Notes under the pieces: generated by a model
What the model saw: the letters and a program-made list of their open reading frames with translations, nothing else
Database searches by the model: none
Told to the model about the DNA's origin: nothing
Shown: positions 32,147 to 44,370 of the stretch, piece by piece
Numbering within the stretch: position 1 is the stretch's first letter
How the letters are laid out: each line of letters begins with the position of its first letter
Source: Echiichthys vipera
Taxonomy: Eukaryota > Chordata > Actinopteri > Perciformes > Trachinidae
Assembly (NCBI GenBank): GCA_963691815.1
Contig: OY829653.1
Coordinates: forward strand, 28,535,653 to 28,599,652
Length of the DNA: 64,000 nucleotides
Reading direction: 5' to 3'
Made by a program: the position numbers and the translations under genes

Positions 32147-32622
32147 CCAATGCAAGACCTTAACACAGTCCATCATGTGTTTGGCATGTACAAATCACTA
32201 CGTGATGGTGATCGGGAACATCCAACTCCTTAGTCGGCCATGCAGTATGGGCAGAAGTCTACTTGAACCATGTCTGTGTATTGATTTAAGAGGCGTCCTG
32301 ACAGTGATCCAGAATTCACAATATCAGTTCCCTTTAAGGGAGGTAGTTTGTGGCAAATAACCTAATAAGCATTAACAACTGACCTTTCCCAAGTATGACA
32401 GTCGAACATCTTTCCATTAAATCCTTCTTGCAACAAGGAGAGAGCATGACATGGCTTTAACCAATGTTATCTGACGTTTTCTACGAGAAACCTGATCCGG
32501 CTTTGAAAGAAGAGTTTTTTAATCTATATGATGTGTCTGTGTGTGATCGTGTATGAAAGCCGACACTTTAAACCTGGCAGCAATTCCGAAACGTGAAAAG
32601 CCCCTTTTTTTAACTGAAATGT

Positions 32623-32625
32623 GGC
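32623..32625 (+). pseudogene. tRNA-deleted unit (GGC remnant)
   Basis: Same deletion as at 30513, 2,110 bp later. Gene-free spacer to 33060. Confidence 0.85.
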
Positions 32626-33060
32626 AATTTGGAATGTACAAATCACTGATCGGGAACATCCAACTCCTTAGTCGGGCATGCAGTATGGGCAGAATTCTAC
32701 TTGAACCATGTCTGTGTATTGATTTAAGAGGCATCCTGACAGTGATCCAGAATTCACAATATCAGTTCCCTTTAAGGGAGGTAGTTTGTGGCAAATAACC
32801 TAATAAGCATTAACAACTGACCTTTCCCAAGTATGACAGTCGAACATCTTTCCATTAAATCCTTCTTGCAACAAGGAGAGAGCATGACATAGCTTTAACC
32901 AATGTTATCTGACGTTTTCTACGAGAAACCTGATCCGGCTTTGAAAGAAGAGTTTTTTAATCTATATGATGTGTGTGTGTGTGATCGTGTATGAAAGCCG
33001 ACTCTTTAAACCTGGCAGCAATTCCGAAACGTGAAAAGCGCCTTTTTTTAACTGAAATGT

Positions 33061-33132
33061 GGCTCGTTGGTCTAGGCGTATGATTCTCGCTTAGGGTGCG
33101 AGAGGTCCCGGGTTCAAATCCCGGACGAGCCC
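33061..33132 (+). tRNA. tRNA-Pro-AGG: tRNA-Pro, anticodon AGG
   Basis: Anticodon 33093-33095, consensus. The S2 after it has TGTCTGTTTATTG (about 33272), a mark seen again 3,982 bp on. Confidence 0.92.
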
Positions 33133-33436
33133 CCAATGCAAGACTTTAACACACTCTATCATGTGTTTGGCATGTACAAATCACTACATGATAAAGTGAT
33201 GGTGATCAGGAACATCCAACTCCTTAGTCAGGCTTGTAGTATGGGCAGAAGTCTACTTGAACCATGTCTGTTTATTGATTTAAGAGGCGTCCTGACAGTG
33301 ATCCAGAATTCACAATATCAGTTCCCTTCATGGGAGCCAGTTTGGGGGAAATCACCTTCTATGCATCATGGAAAGCTGACTCTTTAAGTCTGGCAGCAAT
33401 TCCAGCAGGTCAAAAGCCTCTTTGTTGATTTTACGT

Positions 33437-33461
33437 GGCTCCTTGGTCTAGGGGTATGATA
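33437..33461 (+). pseudogene. psiA fragment, 25 nt
   Basis: psiA stops after GGTATGATA and is fused to the S4 block CCAATGTCATCTGATG. The rest of psiA, S3, psiB and the start of S4 are missing. Confidence 0.85.
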
Positions 33462-33574
33462 CCCAATGTCATCTGATGTCTTCTACTTGAATGATGACCC
33501 GTCATAGAAAGCCGACTCTTTAAACCTGGAGGCAATTCGGAGTGGTGAGAAGCCCCTTTTTGTAACTGAAACAT

Positions 33575-33646
33575 GGCTCGTTGGTCTAGGCGTATGATTC
33601 TCGCTTTGGGTGCGAGAGGTCCCGGGTTCAAATCCCGGACGAGCCC
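33575..33646 (+). tRNA. tRNA-Pro-TGG: tRNA-Pro, anticodon TGG
   Basis: Anticodon 33607-33609, all stems paired; unusually close to the preceding psiA fragment because of the deletion. Confidence 0.92.
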
Positions 33647-34122
33647 CCAATGCAAGACCTTAACACACTCCATCATGTGTTTGGCATGTACAAATCACTA
33701 CGTGATGGTGATCGGGAACATCCAACTCCTTAGTCGGGCATGCAGTATGGGCAGAAGTCTACTTGAACCATGTCTGTGTATTGATTTAAGAGGCGTCCTG
33801 ACAGTGATCCAGAATTCACAATATCAGTTCCCTTTAAGGGAGGTAGTTTGTGGCAAATAACCTAATAAGCATTAACAACTGACCTTTCCCAAGTATGACA
33901 GTCGAACATCTTTCCATTAAATCCTTTTTGCAACAAGGAGAGAGCATGACATGGCTTTAACCAATGTTATCTGACGTTTTCTACGAGAAACCTGATCCGG
34001 CTTTGAAAGAAGAGTTTTTTAATCTATATGATGTGTCTGTGTGTGATCGTGTATGAAAGCCGACACTTTAAACCTGGCAGCAATTCCGAAACGTGAAAAG
34101 CCCCTTTTTTTAACTGAAATGT

Positions 34123-34125
34123 GGC
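34123..34125 (+). pseudogene. tRNA-deleted unit (GGC remnant)
   Basis: Same GGC-AATTTGG junction; this one leads into S2 and psiA at 34381. Confidence 0.85.
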
Positions 34126-34380
34126 AATTTGGAATGTACAAATCACTGATCGGGAACATCCAACTCCTTAGTCGGGCATGCAGTATGGGCAGAAGTCTAC
34201 TTGAACCATGTCTGTGTATTGATTTAAGAGGCGTCCTGACAGTGATCCAGAATTCACAATATCAGTTCCCTTCATGGGAGCCAGTTTGGGGGAAATCACC
34301 TTCTATGCATCATGGAAAGCTGACTCTTTAAGTCTGGCAGCAATTCCAGCAGGTCAAAAGCCTCTTTGTTGATTTTACGT

Positions 34381-34442
34381 GGCTCCTTGGTCTAGGGGTA
34401 TGATACTCGCTTAGGTCCCAGTTTTAAATCCCGGACGAGCCC
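34381..34442 (+). pseudogene. psiA tRNA-Pro pseudogene
   Basis: psiA followed by chimeric S3/S1. Confidence 0.9.
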
Positions 34443-34932
34443 CAATGCAAGACTTTAACACACTCCATCAAGTGTTTTGCATGTGCAAAACACTACATGT
34501 TTAAGTCATTGTAATCGGAGATCAGGAGCTTCCAACTCCTTAGTCAGGCTTGTAGTATGGGCAGAAGTGTAACTGAAACATGTCTGTGTATGGATTTAGG
34601 AGGAGTCCTGACAGTGATCCAGAATTCACAATATCAGTTCCCTTTAAGGGAGGTAGTTTGTGGCAAATAACCTAATAAGCATTAACAACTGACCTTTCCC
34701 AAGTATGACAGTCGAACATCTTTCCATTAAATCCTTCTTGCAACAAGGAGAGAGCATGACATAGCTTTAACCAATGTTATCTGACGTTTTCTACGAGAAA
34801 CCTGATCCGGCTTTGAAAGAAGAGTTTTTTAATCTATATGATGTGTGTGTGTGTGATCGTGTATGAAAGCCGACTCTTTAAACCTGGCAGCAATTCCGAA
34901 ACGTGAAAAGCGCCTTTTTTTAACTGAAATGT

Positions 34933-35004
34933 GGCTCGTTGGTCTAGGCGTATGATTCTCGCTTAGGGTGCGAGAGGTCCCGGGTTCAAATCCCGGACGA
35001 GCCC
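34933..35004 (+). tRNA. tRNA-Pro-AGG: tRNA-Pro, anticodon AGG
   Basis: Anticodon 34965-34967, consensus; 3,982 bp after 30951. Confidence 0.92.
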
Positions 35005-35308
35005 CCAATGCAAGACTTTAACACACTCTATCATGTGTTTGGCATGTACAAATCACTACATGATAAAGTGATGGTGATCAGGAACATCCAACTCCTTAGT
35101 CAGGCTTGTAGTATGGGCAGAAGTCTACTTGAACCATGTCTGTGTATTGATTTAAGAGGCGTCCTGACAGTGATCCAGAATTCACAATATCAGTTCCCTT
35201 CATGGGAGCCAGTTTGGGGGAAATCACCTTCTATGCATCATGGAAAGCTGACTCTTTAAGTCTGGCAGCAATTCCAGCAGGTCAAAAGCCTCTTTGTTGA
35301 TTTTACGT

Positions 35309-35370
35309 GGCTCCTTGGTCTAGGGGTATGATACTCGCTTAGGTCCCAGTTTTAAATCCCGGACGAGCCC
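35309..35370 (+). pseudogene. psiA tRNA-Pro pseudogene
   Basis: Standard psiA between S2 and S3. Confidence 0.9.
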
Positions 35371-35755
35371 CAATGCAAGACTTTAACACACTCCATCAAG
35401 TGTTTTGCATGTACAAAACACTACATGTTTAAGTCATTGTAATCGGAGATCAGGAGCTTCCAACTCCTTAGTCAGGCTTGTAGTATGGGCAGATGTGTAA
35501 CTGAAACATGTCTGTGTATGGATTTAGGAGGAGTCCTGACAGTGAGCCAGCATGCACAATATCTTCATTATCATGACCCTGCAAGTGAAGCCGTTGAGGG
35601 GAAATCAGCTACAATGCAATAACAACTGACCTTTCCCAAGTATGAGAGGCATTAAATCCTTCTTGCAACAAGGAGAGCACATGACATGGCTTTTACCAAT
35701 GTCATCTGATGTCTTCGACAAGAAACATGACCCGGCATCTTTTTTGATTTTAAGG

Positions 35756-35816
35756 TGCTCGCTGGACTAGGGGTATGAGTCCTGCTTAGGGTGAGAGGGG
35801 TCCCTGGTTTGGATAG
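35756..35816 (+). pseudogene. psiB tRNA-Pro pseudogene
   Basis: psiB, GCTCGC form. Confidence 0.85.
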
Positions 35817-36056
35817 TGTAAATCAGTGCATTCCTAAGAAGCATTCAAAACACCAGCCAATTGTACCATTTAGTTGTGACAGTGAGTCAACATGCACAAT
35901 ACCAGGACCATGCAACTGCAAGAGTCACATGTCATGGTTTGTTACCAATGTCATCTGATGTCTTCTACTTGAATGATGACCCGTCATAGAAAGCCGACTC
36001 TTTAAACCTGGAGGCAATTCGGAGTAGTGAGAAGCCCCTTTTTGTAACTGAAACAT

Positions 36057-36128
36057 GGCTCGTTGGTCTAGGCGTATGATTCTCGCTTTGGGTGCGAGAG
36101 GTCCCGGGTTCAAATCCCGGACGAGCCC
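36057..36128 (+). tRNA. tRNA-Pro-TGG: tRNA-Pro, anticodon TGG
   Basis: Anticodon 36089-36091, all stems paired. The upstream S4 reads GGAGTAGTGAG, a private change. Confidence 0.92.
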
Positions 36129-36604
36129 CCAATGCAAGACCTTAACACAGTCCATCATGTGTTTGGCATGTACAAATCACTACGTGATGGTGATCGGGAA
36201 CATCCAACTCCTTAGTCGGCCATGCAGTATGGGCAGAAGTCTACTTGAACCATGTCTGTGTATTGATTTAAGAGGCGTCCTGACAGTGATCCAGAATTCA
36301 CAATATCAGTTCCCTTTAAGGGAGGTAGTTTGTGGCAAATAACCTAATAAGCATTAACAACTGACCTTTCCCAAGTATGACAGTCGAACATCTTTCCATT
36401 AAATCCTTCTTGCAACAAGGAGAGAGCATGACATGGCTTTAACCAATGTTATCTGACGTTTTCTACGAGAAACCTGATCCGGCTTTGAAAGAAGAGTTTT
36501 TTAATCTATATGATGTGTCTGTGTGTGATCGTGTATGAAAGCCGACACTTTAAACCTGGCAGCAATTCCGAAACGTGAAAAGCCCCTTTTTTTAACTGAA
36601 ATGT

Positions 36605-36607
36605 GGC
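36605..36607 (+). pseudogene. tRNA-deleted unit (GGC remnant)
   Basis: Same deletion junction, 3,982 bp after 32623. Gene-free to 37042. Confidence 0.85.
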
Positions 36608-37042
36608 AATTTGGAATGTACAAATCACTGATCGGGAACATCCAACTCCTTAGTCGGGCATGCAGTATGGGCAGAATTCTACTTGAACCATGTCTGTGTA
36701 TTGATTTAAGAGGCATCCTGACAGTGATCCAGAATTCACAATATCAGTTCCCTTTAAGGGAGGTAGTTTGTGGCAAATAACCTAATAAGCATTAACAACT
36801 GACCTTTCCCAAGTATGACAGTCGAACATCTTTCCATTAAATCCTTCTTGCAACAAGGAGAGAGCATGACATAGCTTTAACCAATGTTATCTGACGTTTT
36901 CTACGAGAAACCTGATCCGGCTTTGAAAGAAGAGTTTTTTAATCTATATGATGTGTGTGTGTGTGATCGTGTATGAAAGCCGACTCTTTAAACCTGGCAG
37001 CAATTCCGAAACGTGAAAAGCGCCTTTTTTTAACTGAAATGT

Positions 37043-37114
37043 GGCTCGTTGGTCTAGGCGTATGATTCTCGCTTAGGGTGCGAGAGGTCCCGGGTTCAAA
37101 TCCCGGACGAGCCC
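37043..37114 (+). tRNA. tRNA-Pro-AGG: tRNA-Pro, anticodon AGG
   Basis: Anticodon 37075-37077, consensus; 3,982 bp after 33061. Confidence 0.92.
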
Positions 37115-37418
37115 CCAATGCAAGACTTTAACACACTCTATCATGTGTTTGCCATGTACAAATCACTACATGATAAAGTGATGGTGATCAGGAACATCCA
37201 ACTCCTTAGTCAGGCTTGTAGTATGGGCAGAAGTCTACTTGAACCATGTCTGTTTATTGATTTAAGAGGCGTCCTGACAGTGATCCAGAATTCACAATAT
37301 CAGTTCCCTTCATGGGAGCCAGTTTGGGGGAAATCACCTTCTATGCATCATGGAAAGCTGACTCTTTAAGTCTGGCAGCAATTCCAGCAGGTCAAAAGCC
37401 TCTTTGTTGATTTTACGT

Positions 37419-37443
37419 GGCTCCTTGGTCTAGGGGTATGATA
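37419..37443 (+). pseudogene. psiA fragment, 25 nt
   Basis: Same psiA-S4 fusion as at 33437, duplicated 3,982 bp later. Confidence 0.85.
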
Positions 37444-37556
37444 CCCAATGTCATCTGATGTCTTCTACTTGAATGATGACCCGTCATAGAAAGCCGACTC
37501 TTTAAACCTGGAGGCAATTCGGAGTCGTGAGAAGCCCCTTTTTGTAACTGAAACAT

Positions 37557-37628
37557 GGCTCGTTGGTCTAGGCGTATGATTCTCGCTTTGGGTGCGAGAG
37601 GTCCCGGGTTCAAATCCCGGACGAGCCC
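37557..37628 (+). tRNA. tRNA-Pro-TGG: tRNA-Pro, anticodon TGG
   Basis: Anticodon 37589-37591, all stems paired. The upstream flank changes from GGAGTGGTG to GGAGTCGTG from here rightwards. Confidence 0.92.
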
Positions 37629-38104
37629 CCAATGCAAGACCTTAACACACTCCATCATGTGTTTGGCATGTACAAATCACTACGTGATGGTGATCGGGAA
37701 CATCCAACTCCTTAGTCGGGCATGCAGTATGGGCAGAAGTCTACTTGAACCATGTCTGTGTATTGATTTAAGAGGCGTCCTGACAGTGATCCAGAATTCA
37801 CAATATCAGTTCCCTTTAAGGGAGGTAGTTTGTGGCAAATAACCTAATAAGCATTAACAACTGACCTTTCCCAAGTATGACAGTCGAACATCTTTCCATT
37901 AAATCCTTTTTGCAACAAGGAGAGAGCATGACATGGCTTTAACCAATGTTATCTGACGTTTTCTACGAGAAACCTGATCCGGCTTTGAAAGAAGAGTTTT
38001 TTAATCTATATGATGTGTCTGTGTGTGATCGTGTATGAAAGCCGACACTTTAAACCTGGCAGCAATTCCGAAACGTGAAAAGCCCCTTTTTTTAACTGAA
38101 ATGT

Positions 38105-38107
38105 GGC
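38105..38107 (+). pseudogene. tRNA-deleted unit (GGC remnant)
   Basis: Duplicate of 34123; leads into S2 and psiA. Confidence 0.85.
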
Positions 38108-38362
38108 AATTTGGAATGTACAAATCACTGATCGGGAACATCCAACTCCTTAGTCGGGCATGCAGTATGGGCAGAAGTCTACTTGAACCATGTCTGTGTA
38201 TTGATTTAAGAGGCGTCCTGACAGTGATCCAGAATTCACAATATCAGTTCCCTTCATGGGAGCCAGTTTGGGGGAAATCACCTTCTATGCATCATGGAAA
38301 GCTGACTCTTTAAGTCTGGCAGCAATTCCAGCAGGTCAAAAGCCTCTTTGTTGATTTTACGT

Positions 38363-38424
38363 GGCTCCTTGGTCTAGGGGTATGATACTCGCTTAGGTCC
38401 CAGTTTTAAATCCCGGACGAGCCC
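38363..38424 (+). pseudogene. psiA tRNA-Pro pseudogene
   Basis: psiA followed by chimeric S3/S1, the last such fusion in the window. Confidence 0.9.
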
Positions 38425-38914
38425 CAATGCAAGACTTTAACACACTCCATCAAGTGTTTTGCATGTGCAAAACACTACATGTTTAAGTCATTGTAATCGG
38501 AGATCAGGAGCTTCCAACTCCTTAGTCAGGCTTGTAGTATGGGCAGAAGTGTAACTGAAACATGTCTGTGTATGGATTTAGGAGGAGTCCTGACAGTGAT
38601 CCAGAATTCACAATATCAGTTCCCTTTAAGGGAGGTAGTTTGTGGCAAATAACCTAATAAGCATTAACAACTGACCTTTCCCAAGTATGACAGTCGAACA
38701 TCTTTCCATTAAATCCTTCTTGCAACAAGGAGAGAGCATGACATAGCTTTAACCAATGTTATCTGACGTTTTCTACGAGAAACCTGATCCGGCTTTGAAA
38801 GAAGAGTTTTTTAATCTATATGATGTGTGTGTGTGTGATCGTGTATGAAAGCCGACTCTTTAAACCTGGCAGCAATTCCGAAACGTGAAAAGCGCCTTTT
38901 TTTAACTGAAATGT

Positions 38915-38986
38915 GGCTCGTTGGTCTAGGCGTATGATTCTCGCTTAGGGTGCGAGAGGTCCCGGGTTCAAATCCCGGACGAGCCC
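38915..38986 (+). tRNA. tRNA-Pro-AGG: tRNA-Pro, anticodon AGG
   Basis: Anticodon 38947-38949, consensus, AAAGCGCC mark. Confidence 0.92.
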
Positions 38987-39290
38987 CCAATGCAAGACTT
39001 TAACACACTCTATCATGTGTTTGGCATGTACAAATCACTACATGATAAAGTGATGGTGATCAGGAACATCCAACTCCTTAGTCAGGCTTGTAGTATGGGC
39101 AGAAGTCTACTTGAACCATGTCTGTGTATTGATTTAAGAGGCGTCCTGACAGTGATCCAGAATTCACAATATCAGTTCCCTTCATGGGAGCCAGTTTGGG
39201 GGAAATCACCTTCTATGCATCATGGAAAGCTGACTCTTTAAGTCTGGCAGCAATTCCAGCAGGTCAAAAGCCTCTTTGTTGATTTTACGT

Positions 39291-39352
39291 GGCTCCTTGG
39301 TCTAGGGGTATGATACTCGCTTAGGTCCCAGTTTTAAATCCCGGACGAGCCC
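39291..39352 (+). pseudogene. psiA tRNA-Pro pseudogene
   Basis: Standard psiA between S2 and S3. Confidence 0.9.
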
Positions 39353-39737
39353 CAATGCAAGACTTTAACACACTCCATCAAGTGTTTTGCATGTACAAAA
39401 CACTACATGTTTAAGTCATTGTAATCGGAGATCAGGAGCTTCCAACTCCTTAGTCAGGCTTGTAGTATGGGCAGATGTGTAACTGAAACATGTCTGTGTA
39501 TGGATTTAGGAGGAGTCCTGACAGTGAGCCAGCATGCACAATATCTTCATTATCATGACCCTGCAAGTGAAGCTGTTGAGGGGAAATCAGCTACAATGCA
39601 ATAACAACTGACCTTTCCCAAGTATGAGAGGCATTAAATCCTTCTTGCAACAAGGAGAGCACATGACATGGCTTTTACCAATGTCATCTGATGTCTTCGA
39701 CAAGAAACATGACCCGGCATCTTTTTTGATTTTAAGG

Positions 39738-39798
39738 TGCTCGCTGGACTAGGGGTATGAGTCCTGCTTAGGGTGAGAGGGGTCCCTGGTTTGGATAG
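39738..39798 (+). pseudogene. psiB tRNA-Pro pseudogene
   Basis: psiB, GCTCGC form. Confidence 0.85.
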
Positions 39799-40038
39799 TG
39801 TAAATCAGTGCATTCCTAAGAAGCATTCAAAACACCAGCCAATTGTACCATTTAGTTGTGACAGTGAGTCAACATGCACAATACCAGGACCATGCAACTG
39901 CAAGAGTCACATGTCATGGTTTGTTACCAATGTCATCTGATGTCTTCTACTTGAATGATGACCCGTCATAGAAAGCCGACTCTTTAAACCTGGAGGCAAT
40001 TCGGAGTCGTGAGAAGCCCCTTTTTGTAACTGAAACAT

Positions 40039-40110
40039 GGCTCGTTGGTCTAGGCGTATGATTCTCGCTTTGGGTGCGAGAGGTCCCGGGTTCAAATCCC
40101 GGACGAGCCC
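40039..40110 (+). tRNA. tRNA-Pro-TGG: tRNA-Pro, anticodon TGG
   Basis: Anticodon 40071-40073, all stems paired. Confidence 0.92.
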
Positions 40111-40586
40111 CCAATGCAAGACCTTAACACACTCCATCATGTGTTTGGCATGTACAAATCACTACGTGATGGTGATCGGGAACATCCAACTCCTTAGTCG
40201 GGCATGCAGTATGGGCAGAAGTCTACTTGAACCATGTCTGTGTATTGATTTAAGAGGCGTCCTGACAGTGATCCAGAATTCACAATATCAGTTCCCTTTA
40301 AGGGAGGTAGTTTGTGGCAAATAACCTAATAAGCATTAACAACTGACCTTTCCCAAGTATGACAGTCGAACATCTTTCCATTAAATCCTTCTTGCAACAA
40401 GGAGAGAGCATGACATGGCTTTAACCAATGTTATCTGACGTTTTCTACGAGAAACCTGATCCGGCTTTGAAAGAAGAGTTTTTTAATCTATATGATGTGT
40501 CTGTGTGTGATCGTGTATGAAAGCCGACACTTTAAACCTGGCAGCAATTCCGAAACGTGAAAAGCCCCTTTTTTTAACTGAAATGT

Positions 40587-40589
40587 GGC
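40587..40589 (+). pseudogene. tRNA-deleted unit (GGC remnant)
   Basis: Same deletion junction; gene-free to 41028. Confidence 0.85.
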
Positions 40590-41028
40590 AATTTGGAATG
40601 TACAAATCACTGATCGGGAACATCCAACTCCTTAGTCGGGCATGCAGTATGGGCAGAAGTCTACTTGAACCATGTCTGTGTATTGATTTAAGAGGCATCC
40701 TGACAGTGATCCAGAATTCACAATATCAGTTCCCTTTAAGGGAGGTAGTTTGTGGCAAATAACCTAATAAGCATTAACAACTGACCTTTCCCAAGTATGA
40801 CAGTCGAACATCTTTCCATTAAATCCTTCTTGCAACAAGGAGAGAGCATGACATAGCTTTAACCAATGTTATCTGACGTTTTCTACGAGAAACCTGATCC
40901 GGCTTTGAAAGAAGAGTTTTTTAATCTATATGATGTGTGTGTGTGTGTGTGATCGTGTATGAAAGCCGACTCTTTAAACCTGGCAGCAATTCCGAAACGT
41001 GAAAAGCGCCTTTTTTTAACTGAAATGT

Positions 41029-41100
41029 GGCTCGTTGGTCTAGGCGTATGATTCTCGCTTAGGGTGCGAGAGGTCCCGGGTTCAAATCCCGGACGAGCCC
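41029..41100 (+). tRNA. tRNA-Pro-AGG: tRNA-Pro, anticodon AGG
   Basis: Anticodon 41061-41063, consensus. The GT tract upstream is 4 nt longer than in neighbouring units, shifting the repeat register. Confidence 0.92.
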
Positions 41101-41404
41101 CCAATGCAAGACTTTAACACACTCTATCATGTGTTTGGCATGTACAAATCACTACATGATAAAGTGATGGTGATCAGGAACATCCAACTCCTTAGTCAGG
41201 CTTGTAGTATGGGCAGAAGTCTACTTGAACCATGTCTGTGTATTGATTTAAGAGGCGTCCTGACAGTGATCCAGAATTCACAATATCAGTTCCCTTCATG
41301 GGAGCCAGTTTGGGGGAAATCACCTTCTATGCATCATGGAAAGCTGACTCTTTAAGTCTGGCAGCAATTCCAGCAGGTCAAAAGCCTCTTTGTTGATTTT
41401 ACGT

Positions 41405-41466
41405 GGCTCCTTGGTCTAGGGGTATGATACTCGCTTAGGTCCCAGTTTTAAATCCCGGACGAGCCC
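41405..41466 (+). pseudogene. psiA tRNA-Pro pseudogene
   Basis: Standard psiA between S2 and S3. Confidence 0.9.
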
Positions 41467-41851
41467 CAATGCAAGACTTTAACACACTCCATCAAGTGTT
41501 TTGCATGTACAAAACACTACATGTTTAAGTCATTGTAATCGGAGATCAGGAGCTTCCAACTCCTTAGTCAGGCTTGTAGTATGGGCAGAAGTGTAACTGA
41601 AACATGTCTGTGTATGGATTTAGGAGGAGTCCTGACAGTGAGCCAGCATGCACAATATCTTCATTATCATGACCCTGCAAGTGAAGCCGTTGAGGGGAAA
41701 TCAGCTACAATGCAATAACAACTGACCTTTCCCAAGTATGAGAGGCATTAAATCCTTCTTGCAACAAGGAGAGCACATGATATGGCTTTTACCAATGTCA
41801 TCTGATGTCTTCTACAAGAAACATGACCCGGCATCTTTTTTGATTTTAAGG

Positions 41852-41912
41852 TGCTCGCTGGACTAGGGGTATGAGTCCTGCTTAGGGTGAGAGGGGTCCC
41901 TGGTTTGGATAG
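41852..41912 (+). pseudogene. psiB tRNA-Pro pseudogene
   Basis: psiB, GCTCGC form. Confidence 0.85.
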
Positions 41913-42152
41913 TGTAAATCAGTGCATTCCTAAGAAGCATTCAAAACACCAGCCAATTGTACCATTTAGTTGTGACAGTGAGTCAACATGCACAATACCA
42001 GGACCATGCAACTGCAAGAGTCACATGTCATGGTTTGTTACCAATGTCATCTGATGTCTTCTACTTGAATGATGACCCGTCATAGAAAGCCGACTCTTTA
42101 AACCTGGAGGCAATTCGGAGTCGTGAGAAGCCCCTTTTTGTAACTGAAACAT

Positions 42153-42224
42153 GGCTCGTTGGTCTAGGCGTATGATTCTCGCTTTGGGTGCGAGAGGTCC
42201 TGGGTTCAAATCCCGGACGAGCCC
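42153..42224 (+). tRNA. tRNA-Pro-TGG: tRNA-Pro, anticodon TGG, T-stem wobble
   Basis: Anticodon 42185-42187. The T-stem 5' strand is CTGGG opposite CCCGG, giving one T-G pair. The same C-to-T change is made fully paired in the copy at 63532. Confidence 0.88.
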
Positions 42225-42700
42225 CCAATGCAAGACCTTAACACACTCCATCATGTGTTTGGCATGTACAAATCACTACGTGATGGTGATCGGGAACATC
42301 CAACTCCTTAGTCGGGCATGCAGTATGGGCAGAAGTCTACTTGAACCATGTCTGTGTATTGATTTAAGAGGCGTCCTGACAGTGATCCAGAATTCACAAT
42401 ATCAGTTCCCTTTAAGGGAGGTAGTTTGTGGCAAATAACCTAATAAGCATTAACAACTGACCTTTCCCAAGTATGACAGTTCAACATCTTTCCATTAAAT
42501 CCTTCTTGCAACAAGGAGAGAGCATGACATAGCTTTAGCCAATGTTATCTGACGTTTTCTACGAGAAACCTGATCCGGCTTTGAAAGAAGAGTTTTTTAA
42601 TCTATATGATGTGTGTGTGTGTGATCGTGTATGAAAGCCGACTCTTTAAACCTGGCAGCAATTCCGAAACGTGAAAAGCCCCTTTTTTTAACTGAAATGT

Positions 42701-42772
42701 GGCTCGTTGGTCTAGGCGTATGATTCTCGCTTAGGGTGCGAGAGGTCCCGGGTTCAAATCCCGGACGAGCCC
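42701..42772 (+). tRNA. tRNA-Pro-AGG: tRNA-Pro, anticodon AGG
   Basis: Anticodon 42733-42735, consensus. Confidence 0.92.
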
Positions 42773-43076
42773 CCAATGCAAGACTTTAACACACTCTATC
42801 ATGTGTTTGGCATGTACAAATCACTACATGATAAAGTGATGGTGATCAGGAACATCCAACTCCTTAGTCAGGCTTGTAGTATGGGCAGAAGTCTACTTGA
42901 ACCATGTCTGTGTATTGATTTAAGAGGCGTCCTGACAGTGATCCAGAATTCACAATATCAGTTCCCTTCATGGGAGCCAGTTTGGGGGAAATCACCTTCT
43001 ATGCATCATGGAAAGCTGACTCTTTAAGTCTGGCAGCAATTCCAGCAGGTCAAAAGCCTCTTTGTTGATTTTACGT

Positions 43077-43138
43077 GGCTCCTTGGTCTAGGGGTATGAT
43101 ACTCGCTTAGGTCCCAGTTTTAAATCCCGGACGAGCCC
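43077..43138 (+). pseudogene. psiA tRNA-Pro pseudogene
   Basis: Standard psiA between S2 and S3. Confidence 0.9.
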
Positions 43139-43523
43139 CAATGCAAGACTTTAACACACTCCATCAAGTGTTTTGCATGTACAAAACACTACATGTTTAA
43201 GTCATTGTAATCGGAGATCAGGAGCTTCCAACTCCTTAGTCAGGCTTGTAGTATGGGCAGAAGTGTAACTGAAACATGTCTGTGTATGGATTTAGGAGGA
43301 GTCCTGACAGTGAGCCAGCATGCACAATATCTTCATTATCATGACCCTGCAAGTGAAGCCGTTGAGGGGAAATCAGCTACAATGCAATAACAACTGACCT
43401 TTCCCAAGTATGAGAGGCATTAAATCCTTCTTGCAACAAGGAGAGCACATGATATGGCTTTTACCAATGTCATCTGATGTCTTCTACAAGAAACATGACC
43501 CGGCATCTTTTTTGATTTTAAGG

Positions 43524-43584
43524 TGCTCGCTGGACTAGGGGTATGAGTCCTGCTTAGGGTGAGAGGGGTCCCTGGTTTGGATAG
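43524..43584 (+). pseudogene. psiB tRNA-Pro pseudogene
   Basis: psiB, GCTCGC form. Confidence 0.85.
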
Positions 43585-43824
43585 TGTAAATCAGTGCATT
43601 CCTAAGAAGCATTCAAAACACCAGCCAATTGTACCATTTAGTTGTGACAGTGAGTCAACATGCACAATACCAGGACCATGCAACTGCAAGAGTCACATGT
43701 CATGGTTTGTTACCAATGTCATCTGATGTCTTCTACTTGAATGCTGACCCGTCATAGAAAGCCGACTCTTTAAACCTGGAGGCAATTCGGAGTCGTGAGA
43801 AGCCCCTTTTTGTAACTGAAACAT

Positions 43825-43894
43825 GGCTCGTTGGTCTAGGCGTATGATTCTCGCTTTGGGTGCGAGAGGCTGGGTTCAAATCCCGGACGAGCCC
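43825..43894 (+). pseudogene. tRNA-Pro (TGG) with 2-nt deletion
   Basis: 70 nt. GAGGTCCTGGG, the form in its duplicate at 42153, is shortened to GAGGCTGGG, removing two bases at the variable loop/T-stem boundary. Anticodon TGG is at 43857-43859. Probably a recent pseudogene, since the T-stem can pair only by emptying the variable loop. Confidence 0.75.
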
Positions 43895-44370
43895 CCAATG
43901 CAAGACCTTAACACACTCCATCATGTGTTTGGCATGTACAAATCACTACGTGATGGTGATCGGGAACATCCAACTCCTTAGTCGGGCATGCAGTATGGGC
44001 AGAAGTCTACTTGAACCATGTCTGTGTATTGATTTAAGAGGCGTCCTGACAGTGATCCAGAATTCACAATATCAGTTCCCTTTAAGGGAGGTAGTTTGTG
44101 GCAAATAACCTAATAAGCATTAACAACTGACCTTTCCCAAGTATGACAGTTCAACATCTTTCCATTAAATCCTTCTTGCAACAAGGAGAGAGCATGACAT
44201 AGCTTTAGCCAATGTTATCTGACGTTTTCTACGAGAAACCTGATCCGGCTTTGAAATAAGAGTTTTTTAATCTATATGATGTGTGTGTGTGTGATCGTGT
44301 ATGAAAGCCGACTCTTTAAACCTGGCAGCAATTCCGAAACGTGAAAAGCCCCTTTTTTTAACTGAAATGT

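Larger units (their letters stand above)
30650..40900 (+). repeat. 3,982-bp higher-order repeat
   Basis: Modules from 30951 to 36605 recur at +3,982 (for example 33061/37043, 33437/37419, 34381/38363). A 2,110-bp period is nested inside (28841/30951/33061). The block ends where the GT tract near 40940 is 4 nt longer and psiA at 41405 is complete again. Confidence 0.88.
41029..44370 (+). repeat. 1,672-bp basic higher-order unit, two copies
   Basis: tRNA(AGG), psiA, psiB, tRNA(TGG) at 41029, 41405, 41852 and 42153 repeat at 42701, 43077, 43524 and 43825. This is the simplest complete form of the array unit. Confidence 0.9.
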
